A DNA stretch of 64,000 nucleotides from Chryseobacterium sp. FH1 (GTDB lineage: Bacteria > Bacteroidota > Bacteroidia > Flavobacteriales > Weeksellaceae). The stretch is from contig NZ_JPLZ01000007.1 of assembly GCF_000735135.1 (NCBI RefSeq), positions 62,001-126,000 on the forward strand, given 5' to 3'. Positions 45,086 to 53,600 of this stretch are shown in pieces. Within the stretch, counting starts at the first letter, position 1. The number at the start of each line of letters is the position of its first letter. The notes under the pieces were generated by a model. The model saw only the letters and a list, made by a program, of their open reading frames with translations. It did not search any database and had not been told where the DNA came from. A program made the translations under genes and the position numbers.

Positions 45086-45388
45086 ATTTAATTTTTTCAA
45101 ATAACAAAATATTTTTTGGAAATACTTGAATTGCAAAAAATTAGTCCTCCAAAAACTTATTTTAATGTTCCCTATTCTTGTTCTAACCAAAAAAAAATTA
45201 ACGCAAAGTCCGCTAAGATTTTTATCAGGTAATGCGCATATTAAAGTTCGCAAAGGCACGTCGGCACGTTCAGTATAAACTCTAAACTCAGCAAAGTTAA
45301 AAAATTACAGTTAATTACTGATTGTCTCTTATCTTAATATACTGAATTGATAGCCAATAGCAAAAAGCTAAATGCCATCAGCTAATTA
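45086..45388. other. Non-coding spacer with degenerate repeats (R4 and R6)
   Basis: It holds 'AACGCAAAGTCCGCTAAGAT', 'AAAGTTCGCAAAGGCACG' (R4-like words) and, just before pdxA's stop, 'GATAGCCAATAGCAAAAAGC' with 'TAAATGCCATCAGCTAATTA' (R6). No convincing ORF or clean hairpin. Confidence 0.5.
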
Positions 45389-46474
45389 CTAGCTTTCTTT
45401 TGGTAAATCTTCGTCTACTCCGTGGTTTGCGTGTGTCGCTTTCGGACGGAGGCGGTGCGCTCTCAATTCCTGATATTCGTCTCTGCTTTTAAAAATATTG
45501 ATGGCTGTGAAAATAGCTTCGGAGAATGATGTCTCGTCCGCAATATTTTTCCCCGCAATATCGTAGGCAACGCCGTGGTCTGGCGAAGTTCTGATAAAAG
45601 GTAAGCCAGCTGTGTAGTTCACGCCTTCTTCATAAGCAATCGTTTTGAACGGCGCCAAACCTTGGTCGTGGTACATTGCCAAAACGGCGTCGAACGCTTT
45701 ATATTTCTCTGGTTGGAAGAAACTGTCAGCAGGATAAGGACCAAAAGCCATAATGCCTTCATTAAATAAATCCTGAATCGCTGGCTGAATAATTTCGATT
45801 TCTTCTTTTCCTATAACGCCACCGTCGCCAGCGTGAGGATTGAGTCCGAGAACAGCAATCTTTGGTTTTTCTACGCAGAAATCTTCTTTCAATGTAGCAA
45901 CCAACTGTTTCACTTGTTTTTTAATATTGTCTTTAGTAATGTGATTTACAATCTCCGAAACCGGAATGTGGTGCGTGGAAACAGCGACTTTCAAGCCTTC
46001 GCTTACCATAAACATCACGGCTTTTTTGCCTGCTTTTTCCTCGAAATAACCGGTGTGACCAGCGTGGGCGAAACCATATTTCATCATTTCGTCTTTGTTG
46101 ATTGGCGCAGTTACGAGAACGTCGATGTCTTTATTAAGTAGCGCTTCTGTTGCTGAGTTCAAAGAGTCGATGGCCATTTTTGTGGATTCTTCCGTTGGGA
46201 CACCAAATTCTATATTGCTGTTCTCCTTGGTCAGATTCACCATATTGATTTTGCCGGACTGCGCTTCTTTCGCTTCGTTGATGTAATTGAAATTGGTCTG
46301 AAGTTTAAAAACATTTTTCTGATAAGTGAAAAGTTTTCCTGAACCAAAGATGACGGGCGTAAAAAAGTCTGTGATGGATTTATCTTTCAGAGATTTGAGG
46401 ATGATTTCCGGACCGATTCCGTTGAAATCGCCGATTGAAATTCCTACTCTGATTTTATGGTGTTTGGAGCTCAT
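45389..46474 (-). CDS. pdxA: 4-hydroxythreonine-4-phosphate dehydrogenase
   Basis: 361 residues. 'RVGISIGDFNGIGPEIILKS' (9-28), 'VTAPINKDEMMKYGFAHAGH' followed by 'TGYFEEK' (metal His), 'LNPHAGDGGVIGKEE', 'GPYPADSFF', 'AMYHDQGLAPFKTI' (metal His) and 'RTSPDHGVAYDIAGK'. Third step-pair of DXP-dependent pyridoxal phosphate synthesis. It diverges from ribE. Confidence 0.96.
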   Translation of the reverse strand: MSSKHHKIRVGISIGDFNGIGPEIILKSLKDKSITDFFTPVIFGSGKLFTYQKNVFKLQTNFNYINEAKEAQSGKINMVNLTKENSNIEFGVPTEESTKMAIDSLNSATEALLNKDIDVLVTAPINKDEMMKYGFAHAGHTGYFEEKAGKKAVMFMVSEGLKVAVSTHHIPVSEIVNHITKDNIKKQVKQLVATLKEDFCVEKPKIAVLGLNPHAGDGGVIGKEEIEIIQPAIQDLFNEGIMAFGPYPADSFFQPEKYKAFDAVLAMYHDQGLAPFKTIAYEEGVNYTAGLPFIRTSPDHGVAYDIAGKNIADETSFSEAIFTAINIFKSRDEYQELRAHRLRPKATHANHGVDEDLPKES

Positions 46475-46505
46475 TTGTTTATCTTTGACATTTATAAAGA
46501 ATTTA

Positions 46506-46513
46506 CAAAATTA
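46506..46513 (-). promoter_or_regulatory. TAnnTTTG promoter box for pdxA
   Basis: CAAAATTA on plus (TAATTTTG on minus), 32 bases upstream of the pdxA ATG. Confidence 0.55.
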
Positions 46514-46572
46514 CAATTTTTTAGGTAGTTTTTCTTATGAAACGGATGCTAATATTTTTTAAACAATTTTCT

Positions 46573-46592
46573 TTGCCCCAACCCTAAAGGGA
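46573..46592. repeat. Repeat R3, single copy
   Basis: 'CCCCAACCCTAAAGGGAGG', identical in its core to the element at 25653-25670. Confidence 0.75.
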
Positions 46593-46635
46593 GGAAAATT
46601 GTTTTAATATGCAAAGTTTCTACGGAAGACAAAAG

Positions 46636-46734
46636 CCCATAGCCCCGATTGCAACGGCATCCTTTTTCTGCGGTGGCTTGAAAAAAGCGAGGGCGAAAAA
46701 GATATAGTGGAAAGCGGGATTTAGCTCCTAAAAA
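46636..46734. repeat. Dispersed intergenic repeat R2, opposite orientation
   Basis: 'AGCCCCGATTGCAACGGCAT' then 'CCTTTTTCTGCGG', a GCTTG...AAAAAAGC central part, and 'AAAAAGATATAGTGGAAAGC' with 'GGGATTTAGCTCC'. Reverse-complemented, it aligns with the elements at 28929 and 50775. Similar elements are widespread in flavobacterial intergenic DNA, in my experience of such genomes. Confidence 0.82.
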
Positions 46735-46754
46735 ATTTAAAATATTAAGAAAAA

Positions 46755-47354
46755 ATGTTTACAGGAATCATTGAAGCTACGGGAAAAGTAGAGAAAATTG
46801 ACAGAAACGAAAGTAATATAGATTTTACGCTGAGCGGACCTTTCACTCAGGAACTGAAAATCGACCAAAGTCTGGCGCACAATGGCTGTTGTCTTACGGT
46901 GGTGGAGATTACCGAGAATACTTATAAGGTTACGGCTATCAACGAAACGCTGGAGAAAACGAATCTTAATTTTTGGAATGTAGGCACGGAAGTCAATTTG
47001 GAACGTTGTTTGCGATTCGAAGGAAGACTGGACGGACACATCGTGCAAGGTCACGTGGATAAAACGGGAACGGTGGAAAGCATCGAAAATCAGGACGGAA
47101 GTTATTTCATCACCATCAATTACGACGAAACTACAGAGTATACAACTGTTCCGCAAGGTTCGATAACGGTGAATGGAATCAGCTTGACGGTTGCTGAGAG
47201 CGGAGACGGAAAGTTTTCTGTGGCGATAATCCCATATACTTGGGAGTTCACGAATATGAAAAACTTGCAGAAAGGCGATGTGGTAAATCTGGAATTCGAT
47301 ATTATCGGGAAATACGTTGCCAAACTATTGAAAAAACAAAATGCCATTAAGTGA
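46755..47354 (+). CDS. ribE: Riboflavin synthase alpha subunit
   Basis: 199 residues. 'MFTGIIEATGKVEKIDRNES' at the start and the internal repeat of the two barrel halves ('SLAHNGCCLTVVEI' and 'SITVNGISLTVAES', 'GHIVQGHVDKTG') define the family. It dismutates 6,7-dimethyl-8-ribityllumazine to riboflavin. No FMN riboswitch is visible upstream. It overlaps the following kinase gene by 14 bases. Confidence 0.97.
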   Translation: MFTGIIEATGKVEKIDRNESNIDFTLSGPFTQELKIDQSLAHNGCCLTVVEITENTYKVTAINETLEKTNLNFWNVGTEVNLERCLRFEGRLDGHIVQGHVDKTGTVESIENQDGSYFITINYDETTEYTTVPQGSITVNGISLTVAESGDGKFSVAIIPYTWEFTNMKNLQKGDVVNLEFDIIGKYVAKLLKKQNAIK

Positions 47355-48795
47355 TTATAAAGGTTACCGATTAAGGAACAGGGTTTTTATCGGCTTTCTA
47401 ACAATTTGTATCTTGAGTGTAATGACTTCGGCGGTTTTGTCGTTCGTGATTCTAAGGGACAATGCGAAGATGCAGAGCAAGACCGATATGCAAAACAAAT
47501 CGCAGGCGCTGATGTCGTCTTTGGATTATGCGCTGAGCCATTCTCAGGTTCAGACCTACGATATTCCCAAGGTTCTGGGAAATAAAATCTACGAAATCGC
47601 GGATATCAACAAACACGACCTTATTATCTATGATCTAAAAGGCAATTACCTCCTATCCAACAAAGAACCAAATCTTGTGGAGGAAAAGAAGATGCCAACC
47701 AACGTTCTGAAACAGATCCGGAAAAACGGAAAACAGTTTGACGATAAGTCGTACGACGAGAAATTGGGCGCGAGCATTGTTTCTTCCTATATGGTTTTGA
47801 AAAATAATATGCTGGAAGATATTGCCTATATTTATTTCCCATATTATCACAACGAGAGTGCGTATATGCAGGTTTTCAAGGATTACTTTGTGTATATCAT
47901 CGGGGTGAATGTTCTTATTATCTTATTTGGCGTTTGGTTGAGTTGGATTATTTCTAACAATCTTACGGAGGCGATTATCCGATTTACGTCGATGATCAGC
48001 AAGATCAATTTGTTTGATAAGAATCTGCATCCGATCAAATATTATAAGAACGATGAGTTGAATGCTCTCGTGAAGGCATACAATAAAATGATTGCCGAGA
48101 TTGCCGACCAGCGAGAACGATTGAGCTACATCGAAAAACAATCCGCTTGGCAGGAAATGGCAAAGCAAGTGGCGCACGAAGTCAAAAATCCGTTGACGCC
48201 AATGAAGCTGATGATGCAAAACTTCGAGCGAAAATTTGATCCCAATGATCCAAATATTACTAATAAAGTTAAAAACTTAAGCGAAATTGTCATTGGTCAA
48301 ATCGATGTTATCAGTAGGGTAGCGAGTGCGTTTTCTCAATTTGCACAGTTGCCGGAGAAGAAGGATGAGGAAGTGTCATTGAATAAAGAAGTAAGAAATG
48401 CGCTTTTGATTTTCAGTGATGAGAATGTGTTTGTCCACGCCAATCATGACGATATCTTGATGAGAATCGATAAAGATTATCTCACGAGAATCATCACCAA
48501 TCTTGTGACCAACGCCAGTCAGGCAAAGGCTGATGATAGAAAATCGGTCATCAACGTAGATTTGGAAAAGATTGAAAAACGAATCCGAATCACCGTTCAA
48601 GACAATGGCGTAGGAATTCCAACCGATAAGCTCGATAGGATTTTTGACCCGAATTTCACTTCCAAAAACAGCGGGATGGGAATCGGACTCACAATGGTAA
48701 AACGAATGGTGGAAGACTACAACGGCACAATCACCGTCGTTTCGGAAGTTGACAAAGGCGCAACCTTCACGATTTCTATGCCTTCAAATATGTAA
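47341..48795 (+). CDS. Membrane sensor histidine kinase (NtrY-like)
   Basis: 484 residues. TM1 at about 15-36, a periplasmic sensor region (about 37-178), TM2 at about 179-203, HAMP (about 204-255), HisKA with His279 in 'VAHEVKNPLTPMKLMMQNF', then HATPase: N box 'RIITNLVTNASQA', G1 'VQDNGVGIP', F/G2 'GMGIGLTMVKRMV'. The HEVKNPLTP phospho-site is typical of NtrY-type kinases. No response regulator is adjacent. It overlaps ribE by 14 bases and the methyltransferase starts 3 bases after it, so all three may be co-transcribed; the signal is unknown. Confidence 0.92.
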   Translation: MPLSDYKGYRLRNRVFIGFLTICILSVMTSAVLSFVILRDNAKMQSKTDMQNKSQALMSSLDYALSHSQVQTYDIPKVLGNKIYEIADINKHDLIIYDLKGNYLLSNKEPNLVEEKKMPTNVLKQIRKNGKQFDDKSYDEKLGASIVSSYMVLKNNMLEDIAYIYFPYYHNESAYMQVFKDYFVYIIGVNVLIILFGVWLSWIISNNLTEAIIRFTSMISKINLFDKNLHPIKYYKNDELNALVKAYNKMIAEIADQRERLSYIEKQSAWQEMAKQVAHEVKNPLTPMKLMMQNFERKFDPNDPNITNKVKNLSEIVIGQIDVISRVASAFSQFAQLPEKKDEEVSLNKEVRNALLIFSDENVFVHANHDDILMRIDKDYLTRIITNLVTNASQAKADDRKSVINVDLEKIEKRIRITVQDNGVGIPTDKLDRIFDPNFTSKNSGMGIGLTMVKRMVEDYNGTITVVSEVDKGATFTISMPSNM

Positions 48796-48798
48796 TGA

Positions 48799-49503
48799 AT
48801 GAAACCTTTTCGATTTCAACAATTTGATATTCAACAAAACGCTGACGTTTTCCGAGTTGGGACAGATGCGGTTTTGCTTGGTTCTTTAGCAAATGTTTTT
48901 GAAGCGAAGAAAGTTTTAGAAGTTGGAACCGGAACTGGAATTATTTCATTGATGATAGCTCAGAGAAATCCGGAAGCGCAGATTTTAGCAATCGATATTA
49001 ATTCAGAAGCGGTCAATATTTCTCAAACCAATTTCATAAATTCTCCTTTTTTTGATAGAATCAAAAGCCAACTTCAGGATTTGAAAAACTTTGATACCGA
49101 AGAAAAGTTTGATTTAATTATTTCAAATCCGCCTTACTTTGAAATCAATTCTTCCGAAAAAGATATTCTGGCAAGACAAAGATTAGAATTGAATTTCTCG
49201 GATTTAGTAAAAAAATCAAGTCAGTTGCTTTCTGAAAATGGACTTTTCACAGTTATCATTCCCATTGGTTCTGAAAAGGAATTCAATCAGATTTGTTTTA
49301 ATAACAACTTATTCCTTCAAAGAAAAGTCAGCATAAAAGGTATCAAAACCTCAGAACCGAAACGTTTAGTTTTAGAATATTCGTTCACGAAATCAGAAAC
49401 TGTAATCGAAAACTTTGTCATAGAAAAATCTCCACGAGTGTATTCCGATGAGTATCTTGAGCTGACAAAAGACTTTCATCAATTCAACAAAAAACTGTTA
49501 TAA
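48799..49503 (+). CDS. tRNA1(Val) (adenine(37)-N6)-methyltransferase
   Basis: 234 residues. SAM-binding 'VLEVGTGTGIISLMIAQR' (about 38-55), acidic 'ILAIDINSEAV' and catalytic 'DLIISNPPYFEINSSEKD' (NPPY, about 108-111). The N-terminus 'MKPFRFQQFDIQQNADVFRV' followed by 'GTDAVLLG' matches the TrmN6/YfiC family. It modifies A37 of tRNA-Val. A perfect hairpin follows. Confidence 0.92.
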   Translation: MKPFRFQQFDIQQNADVFRVGTDAVLLGSLANVFEAKKVLEVGTGTGIISLMIAQRNPEAQILAIDINSEAVNISQTNFINSPFFDRIKSQLQDLKNFDTEEKFDLIISNPPYFEINSSEKDILARQRLELNFSDLVKKSSQLLSENGLFTVIIPIGSEKEFNQICFNNNLFLQRKVSIKGIKTSEPKRLVLEYSFTKSETVIENFVIEKSPRVYSDEYLELTKDFHQFNKKLL

Positions 49504-49541
49504 AAAACCCTTTCAGAGTTTCAAACTCTGAAAGGGTTATG
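49502..49541. terminator. Perfect hairpin terminator (family R5)
   Basis: AACCCTTTCAGAGTTT (49506-49521), one-base loop, AAACTCTGAAAGGGTT (49523-49538). It starts at the methyltransferase stop codon. The same sequence, with one mismatch, is at 29081-29114. Confidence 0.85.
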
Positions 49542-49561
49542 TTTTTATGAATGAAATTCGG

Positions 49562-49577
49562 CTCCCTTTAGGGTTGG
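49562..49577. repeat. Repeat R3, inverted copy
   Basis: 'CTCCCTTTAGGGTTGG', the reverse complement of the R3 core. Confidence 0.7.
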
Positions 49578-49594
49578 AAAACGAATTTTGTTTT

Positions 49595-50305
49595 CTACTC
49601 AAAAAGTTCCGCCGTATCCAAAACAGAAACCTGTCCATTTTCGCAACGGATTGCTTCGCCAGGATAATTCTGAATCATATGATAATCGTGCGTCGCCATC
49701 ACCACTGCGCAATGGTTTTCTTCAGCAAGGTTCTTTAGAAGCGTCATAATATCGTTTGAAGTCTCCGGGTCAAGATTCCCGGTCGGCTCATCCGCGAGGA
49801 TTAATTCTGGATGGTTTAGCAAAGCTCTCGCAATCGCAGCACGCTGTTGTTCACCACCAGAAAGCTGGTGAGGCATTTTGTGCTTTTTGGTTTTCATTCC
49901 CACGCTGGATAGAACCTCGTCAATTCTCGCTTCCATTTTCAATTTGTCTTTCCAGCCAGTTGCTTGTAAAACAAATAGAAGATTTTTCTCGATATTTCTG
50001 TCCGGCAAAAGCTGAAAATCCTGGAAAACGATTCCCAATTTCCTTCTCAAGTTTGGAACTTCGGATTGCTTTAGTTTCTTCAAATCGAATCCGGCAACCT
50101 GTCCGCTTCCGCCTTGTAAAGGCAATTGTCCGTAAAGCACTTTCAAAAGAGAACTCTTTCCAGAACCAGTTTTTCCGATAAGGTAGCAGAATTTCCCTTT
50201 CTTGATATGAAGGTCAACATCATTCAGGACTGTGAAGTTTTTCTGAACAATCTTTGCGTTGCTCAAATCTATAATATCTACTCCCGGGTCGTTTCTGTGC
50301 GGCAT
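49595..50305 (-). CDS. ftsE: Cell division ATP-binding protein FtsE
   Basis: 236 residues, single ABC domain. Walker A 'GKTGSGKSS' (44-52), Q-loop '[18 protein letters not shown]', signature '[16 protein letters not shown]', Walker B '[14 protein letters not shown]' and H-loop 'VMATHDY'. '[10 protein letters not shown]' is the FtsE-specific variant. FtsEX controls peptidoglycan hydrolases at the septum; ftsX is not adjacent here. A TATTTTTG box lies at 50367-50360. Confidence 0.88.
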   Translation of the reverse strand: MPHRNDPGVDIIDLSNAKIVQKNFTVLNDVDLHIKKGKFCYLIGKTGSGKSSLLKVLYGQLPLQGGSGQVAGFDLKKLKQSEVPNLRRKLGIVFQDFQLLPDRNIEKNLLFVLQATGWKDKLKMEARIDEVLSSVGMKTKKHKMPHQLSGGEQQRAAIARALLNHPELILADEPTGNLDPETSNDIMTLLKNLAEENHCAVVMATHDYHMIQNYPGEAIRCENGQVSVLDTAELFE

Positions 50306-50359
50306 AATTGCAATAATTGATAAGTTATAACTGATAAATGATTAAACAAATTATCAATT

Positions 50360-50367
50360 CAAAAATA
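50360..50367 (-). promoter_or_regulatory. TAnnTTTG promoter box for ftsE
   Basis: CAAAAATA on plus (TATTTTTG on minus), 55 bases upstream of ftsE. Confidence 0.5.
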
Positions 50368-50470
50368 ACAAAAACATATCGGAATGAATCTATTTTTGGG
50401 AAATTTTAACAACAAAAAATGTCTGAAACAATGTCCAGACACTTTTTGTATATGATAATTTTTGAAGAAA

Positions 50471-50629
50471 TTATCTCTTAGCGCGAGATGCACTAACAGT
50501 TAAGCTCTTTCTGCCTTTCGCTCTTCTAGCTGCCAACACTCGTCTTCCGTTTGGTGTAGACATTCTTTCACGGAAACCGTGTTTGTTTCTTCTTTTTCTC
50601 TCAGATGGTTGGAATGTTCTTTTACTCAT
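50471..50629 (-). CDS. rpmH: 50S ribosomal protein L34
   Basis: A 52-codon gene read from the minus strand: it starts '[20 protein letters not shown]' and continues '[20 protein letters not shown]' and '[12 protein letters not shown]'. All L34 hallmarks are present (TFQPS-x-RKR, HGFR-x-RM, GR-VL--RR-KGR). ATG at 50629, TAA at 50471. TATATTTG lies 45 bases upstream. Confidence 0.97.
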   Translation of the reverse strand: MSKRTFQPSERKRRNKHGFRERMSTPNGRRVLAARRAKGRKSLTVSASRAKR

Positions 50630-50673
50630 CACTAATATATTTAGTTCGTAATTACTATTAAATTTTCAGATTG

Positions 50674-50681
50674 CAAATATA
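50674..50681 (-). promoter_or_regulatory. TAnnTTTG promoter box for rpmH
   Basis: CAAATATA on plus (TATATTTG on minus), 45 bases upstream of the rpmH ATG. Confidence 0.65.
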
Positions 50682-50774
50682 CAGCTTTTATTTTGCTCCA
50701 CAAGTATTTGAAAACTTTTTTACAATAATTTTCAACAACTTAGAATTTGTTAGATTTCAAATAGTAGGAATAAT

Positions 50775-50890
50775 GATTTGGGCAGCTATTTCCGCCTTCC
50801 GTTCCCAATCTTTTTTGCCAGACGATTTCAGTTTAAATAGAACTTGAGTATAAGCAAAAAAGGATTTCCACTCAAGTCGGGCTGCGGCTT
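50775..50890. repeat. Dispersed intergenic repeat R2, copy 2
   Basis: 'TTGGGCAGCTATTTCCGCC', 'TTCCCAATCTTTTTTGCC', 'AATAGAACTTGAGTATAAGC' and 'AAAAAAGGATTTCCACTCAA' then 'GTCGGGCTGCGG'. It is closely similar to 28929-29041 across the whole ~110 bases. Confidence 0.85.
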
Positions 50891-50923
50891 TCAGTATAAA
50901 ACAACAGTCAACATAAAACACTG

Positions 50924-50976
50924 TTTTGTCATTCCGTAGGAATCTAGCCTGTTGAGATTCCTACGGAATGACAAAA
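50924..50976. repeat. Perfect 22-bp inverted repeat with 9-base loop
   Basis: Left arm 50924-50945 (TTTTGTCATTCCGTAGGAAT then CT) and right arm 50955-50976 are exact complements; loop AGCCTGTTG. No gene ends here, and the nearest starts face away, so it is more likely a dispersed element than a terminator. Confidence 0.88.
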
Positions 50977-51104
50977 TTACGTTTTAATAATTTGTATTTC
51001 TTTGGTGAGTTTTACGTCTTTGCGAATCTTAAGTATTTTCAATAATTTCAAAAAATCTTGGCGAGCTTTGCGTTTAGATTTTAATGTTATCCTTACTTAA
51101 TAAT

Positions 51105-51112
51105 TAAATTTG
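51105..51112 (+). promoter_or_regulatory. TAnnTTTG promoter box for the cupin-waaA unit
   Basis: TAAATTTG, 18 bases before ATG 51131. It overlaps a TTG at 51110 that would otherwise be a longer start. Confidence 0.6.
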
Positions 51113-51130
51113 CCTTTAGAAAAAATTAAA

Positions 51131-51475
51131 ATGATGATATCAAAAGAAAATTCCGAACATTACATTTGGGGAAACAATTGTGACAGCTGGGTTTTATTAA
51201 ACTCAGAAAACCTTTCTATCAAACAGGAAATGATGCCTCCAAAAACAAAAGAACAACTTCATTTTCACAGAAATGCACAACAGTTTTTCTTTATTCTCAA
51301 AGGAAAAGCAAAGTTTCACCGAGACGAAAATATTTTCGAAGTATCGGAAAATTCTGGTTTTCACATTCTGCCAAATCAAATTCATCTGATAGAAAATGAC
51401 ACAGAAAATGATTTGGAATTCTTGGTGATATCCAATCCTTCCACAAATAATGATAGATTTGCAGTAGAAAAATAA
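51131..51475 (+). CDS. Small single-domain cupin
   Basis: 114 residues from ATG 51131. 'KEQLHFHRNAQQFFFILKGK' supplies the two His plus Gln/Glu metal ligands of cupin motif 1, and 'SGFHILPNQIHLIENDTEND' motif 2. Substrate unknown; related proteins include small sugar isomerases and dioxygenases. It lies 3 bases before waaA. Confidence 0.83.
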   Translation: MMISKENSEHYIWGNNCDSWVLLNSENLSIKQEMMPPKTKEQLHFHRNAQQFFFILKGKAKFHRDENIFEVSENSGFHILPNQIHLIENDTENDLEFLVISNPSTNNDRFAVEK

Positions 51476-51478
51476 AAG

Positions 51479-52750
51479 ATGAAATCTCTATACAATCTTT
51501 TCGTCCGCTTGATGATTTTCGGGATGAAGGTCTTTGCGCTCGTCAATTCCAAAACCAAAAAAGGAATCCGAGGCAGGAAACAATCTGTGGAAATCGTGAA
51601 AAATGCTTTTGCTCCCGAAGATAAAGTGCTTTGGATGCACGCGTCCAGCCTAGGCGAGTACGAGCAAGGCCTGCCAGTTCTTGAAAAATTAAAAGAACAA
51701 TTCACGGATCATAAAGTTTTAATCACATTCTTTTCGCCATCTGGTTACGAAAATGTGAAGAAGAAAAAACATATGGCGGACGCGATTTGTTATTTACCAT
51801 TTGATAAAAAGAAGGACGTTCAGGACTTTGTCTCCAGCTTCGATTGTCAGATTTTTTTCACCGTAAAATACGATTATTGGTACAATCTCCTAAACGCCTT
51901 GAAAAATCGAGGAACAAAACTTTACGTCATTTCCGCATTGTTTTACGAGCACCAAATCTTCTTCGAGAACTACGGAAAATGGTTTGCAAAACAACTGAAA
52001 AACAACATCGATTGGTTTTTTCATCAGACCATCAAATCTTCCGCTTTGGCAAAAAATATCGGCTTGGTCAATTCCTCCGTTTCTGGCGACACGAGATTTG
52101 ACCGCGTGAAGCAATTCCTGGACAGAGAAAATCATTTGGATTTCATAGACGATTTCAAAGGCAGTCAAAAATTGATTGTTTTTGGAAGCAGTTGGCAAAC
52201 TGAGGAAGATATCGCCCAGCTTTTGGTGAAAAAACTGCCCGAAACCAAGTTCGCCATTGCACCTCACGATTTGCATCGCGTTTCACATTTGCTGAAATTA
52301 TTTCCAAATGCAATTCTATACAGCTCGCTTTCCAATTCTCCAACGTTTCAAACTTCGAATTATCAAATTCTAATCATCGATAGCATTGGAAAACTCTCCA
52401 AATTGTATTCTTATGCAGATTTGGCAGTTGTTGGCGGCGGATTTCATTCGGCGGGATTGCATAATATTTTGGAAGCGGCGGTCTATTCAGTTCCCGTAAT
52501 TTTCGGAAATCAGTATCAGAAAAATCCGGAGGCAGATGATTTGGTTACAGCAAAAGGTGGGAAGCATTTTGACGATTTTGTGACTGCGGCCGCATTCATC
52601 GAGGAAGTGATGAAAAAAGATTTGTCAGCCGAAGAAGGCGAAATTTCCTACCTCAAAGAAATGTCAAAAAATGCTGGTGATTTTGTGAAGTCTCAGCCAA
52701 ATTCTACGGGAATTATTTTGAGGAAAATCTTACTGCAAAATGAAAATTGA
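51479..52750 (+). CDS. waaA: 3-deoxy-D-manno-octulosonic acid transferase
   Basis: 423 residues, GT30. N-terminal anchor ('LYNLFVRLMIFGMKVFALVN'), 'VLWMHASSLGEYEQGLPVLE' with the catalytic Glu, 'FFTVKYDYWYNLLNAL', and donor-site 'AVVGGGFHSAGLHNILEAAV' with 'PVIFGNQYQKNPEADDLV'. It transfers Kdo to lipid IVA at the inner membrane. Confidence 0.95.
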   Translation: MKSLYNLFVRLMIFGMKVFALVNSKTKKGIRGRKQSVEIVKNAFAPEDKVLWMHASSLGEYEQGLPVLEKLKEQFTDHKVLITFFSPSGYENVKKKKHMADAICYLPFDKKKDVQDFVSSFDCQIFFTVKYDYWYNLLNALKNRGTKLYVISALFYEHQIFFENYGKWFAKQLKNNIDWFFHQTIKSSALAKNIGLVNSSVSGDTRFDRVKQFLDRENHLDFIDDFKGSQKLIVFGSSWQTEEDIAQLLVKKLPETKFAIAPHDLHRVSHLLKLFPNAILYSSLSNSPTFQTSNYQILIIDSIGKLSKLYSYADLAVVGGGFHSAGLHNILEAAVYSVPVIFGNQYQKNPEADDLVTAKGGKHFDDFVTAAAFIEEVMKKDLSAEEGEISYLKEMSKNAGDFVKSQPNSTGIILRKILLQNEN

Positions 52751-52777
52751 ACTTGTTTTTAAATTATTTAAAATATT

Positions 52778-52950
52778 TTCAACTGCTCCGAAGGAGTAAA
52801 ATGTTTGTAGGAAAGATGAAGTAAGCGTAATTAGAGCTCCAGCGGAGTTCAATCTTGTAGCAGTAATTAATATGTCGCACCTACGGAGCTTCGCCAGTTT
52901 CAGTTAACGGATTTCTACAAACGTTTAGCTCCTCTGGAGCTACTTATAGA
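52778..52950. repeat. Intergenic repeat with CTCCGAAGGAG / GAGCTCCAGCGGAG words (R7-like)
   Basis: 'TGCTCCGAAGGAGTAAAATG', 'TTAGAGCTCCAGCGGAGTTC', 'CACCTACGGAGCTTCGCC' and 'TTTAGCTCCTCTGGAGCTAC' are four short palindromic words separated by 20-30 bases. The 'AAATGTTT' neighbour word is shared with 12650-12660 and 12958-12966. Confidence 0.7.
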
Positions 52951-52973
52951 TGTTAAATTAATTTAGATTAAAC

Positions 52974-53600
52974 TTACCTCAAAAATCCATCACTCTTAAT
53001 TCCTTTCACAATCAGTTCAAAATGCTCGGGAATATTCTCACATTTCAGCCAATTGAAATCTAATCCGTTGTTTGTGCAAAGTTTTTGGAAATAGATATTG
53101 CCATCGATTTTCTCATTCAGATTTTCAAGGAATTCATCGATTTCCATCCAGTAATCTTCGTCCAGTTTTTTTGTCAAGGTTAATGCTTTGAAGATTTTGT
53201 TGATGAGATAAATATAAAGTTTGTAAACGTTGTCAAATCTTTGCGTTCCAAGTTTCTCGTTGTATTCTAAGATTTCATTGATTAAAAATAAATTCAACGA
53301 AACATCACCGAATTTGTCCGTCGTGATTTTCACGTGCTCTGTGATTTCCGCACTTATTTTCCTGATGAGGACAAGGAAATATTTTTGATTCGCAATATAT
53401 TTTGAAGCCAACGAAACTTTCTCACGAATGATTTCTTCCATCGTATCTCGCTTGTCATCAACCGTTTCCAGGTCAATCAATTCGAAATAGAGTTTCTTGG
53501 AAAGCAATTTGTCTTTCTTCAACAATCGGAAAATCAATTTGTCTTTTTCGGCTGGAGAAAACTCGCTCAAAGCCTGTTTGAATTCTTTTGAATATTCCAT
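52974..53600 (-). CDS. Conserved-looking cytoplasmic protein of unknown function
   Basis: 208 residues, all-helical, charged, without signal or membrane segment. It begins 'MEYSKEFKQALSEFSPAEKD' and 'KLIFRLLKKDKLLSKKLYFE'. I do not recognise the family. Its ATG overlaps the TAA of the upstream GT2 gene by one base (TAATG), so it is probably translated with it. Confidence 0.72.
   Translation of the reverse strand: MEYSKEFKQALSEFSPAEKDKLIFRLLKKDKLLSKKLYFELIDLETVDDKRDTMEEIIREKVSLASKYIANQKYFLVLIRKISAEITEHVKITTDKFGDVSLNLFLINEILEYNEKLGTQRFDNVYKLYIYLINKIFKALTLTKKLDEDYWMEIDEFLENLNEKIDGNIYFQKLCTNNGLDFNWLKCENIPEHFELIVKGIKSDGFLR

Larger units (their letters stand above)
50682..51104. other. Repeat-filled spacer between rpmH and the cupin gene
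   Basis: No gene is seen. It contains R2 (50775-50890), a perfect 22-bp palindrome (50924-50976) and R4-like words (51010-51075). Confidence 0.7.

Noticed and set aside
46500-46754. FMN riboswitch before ribE
   Set aside because: None of the conserved RFN blocks are visible; the spacer is occupied by repeats R3 and R2.
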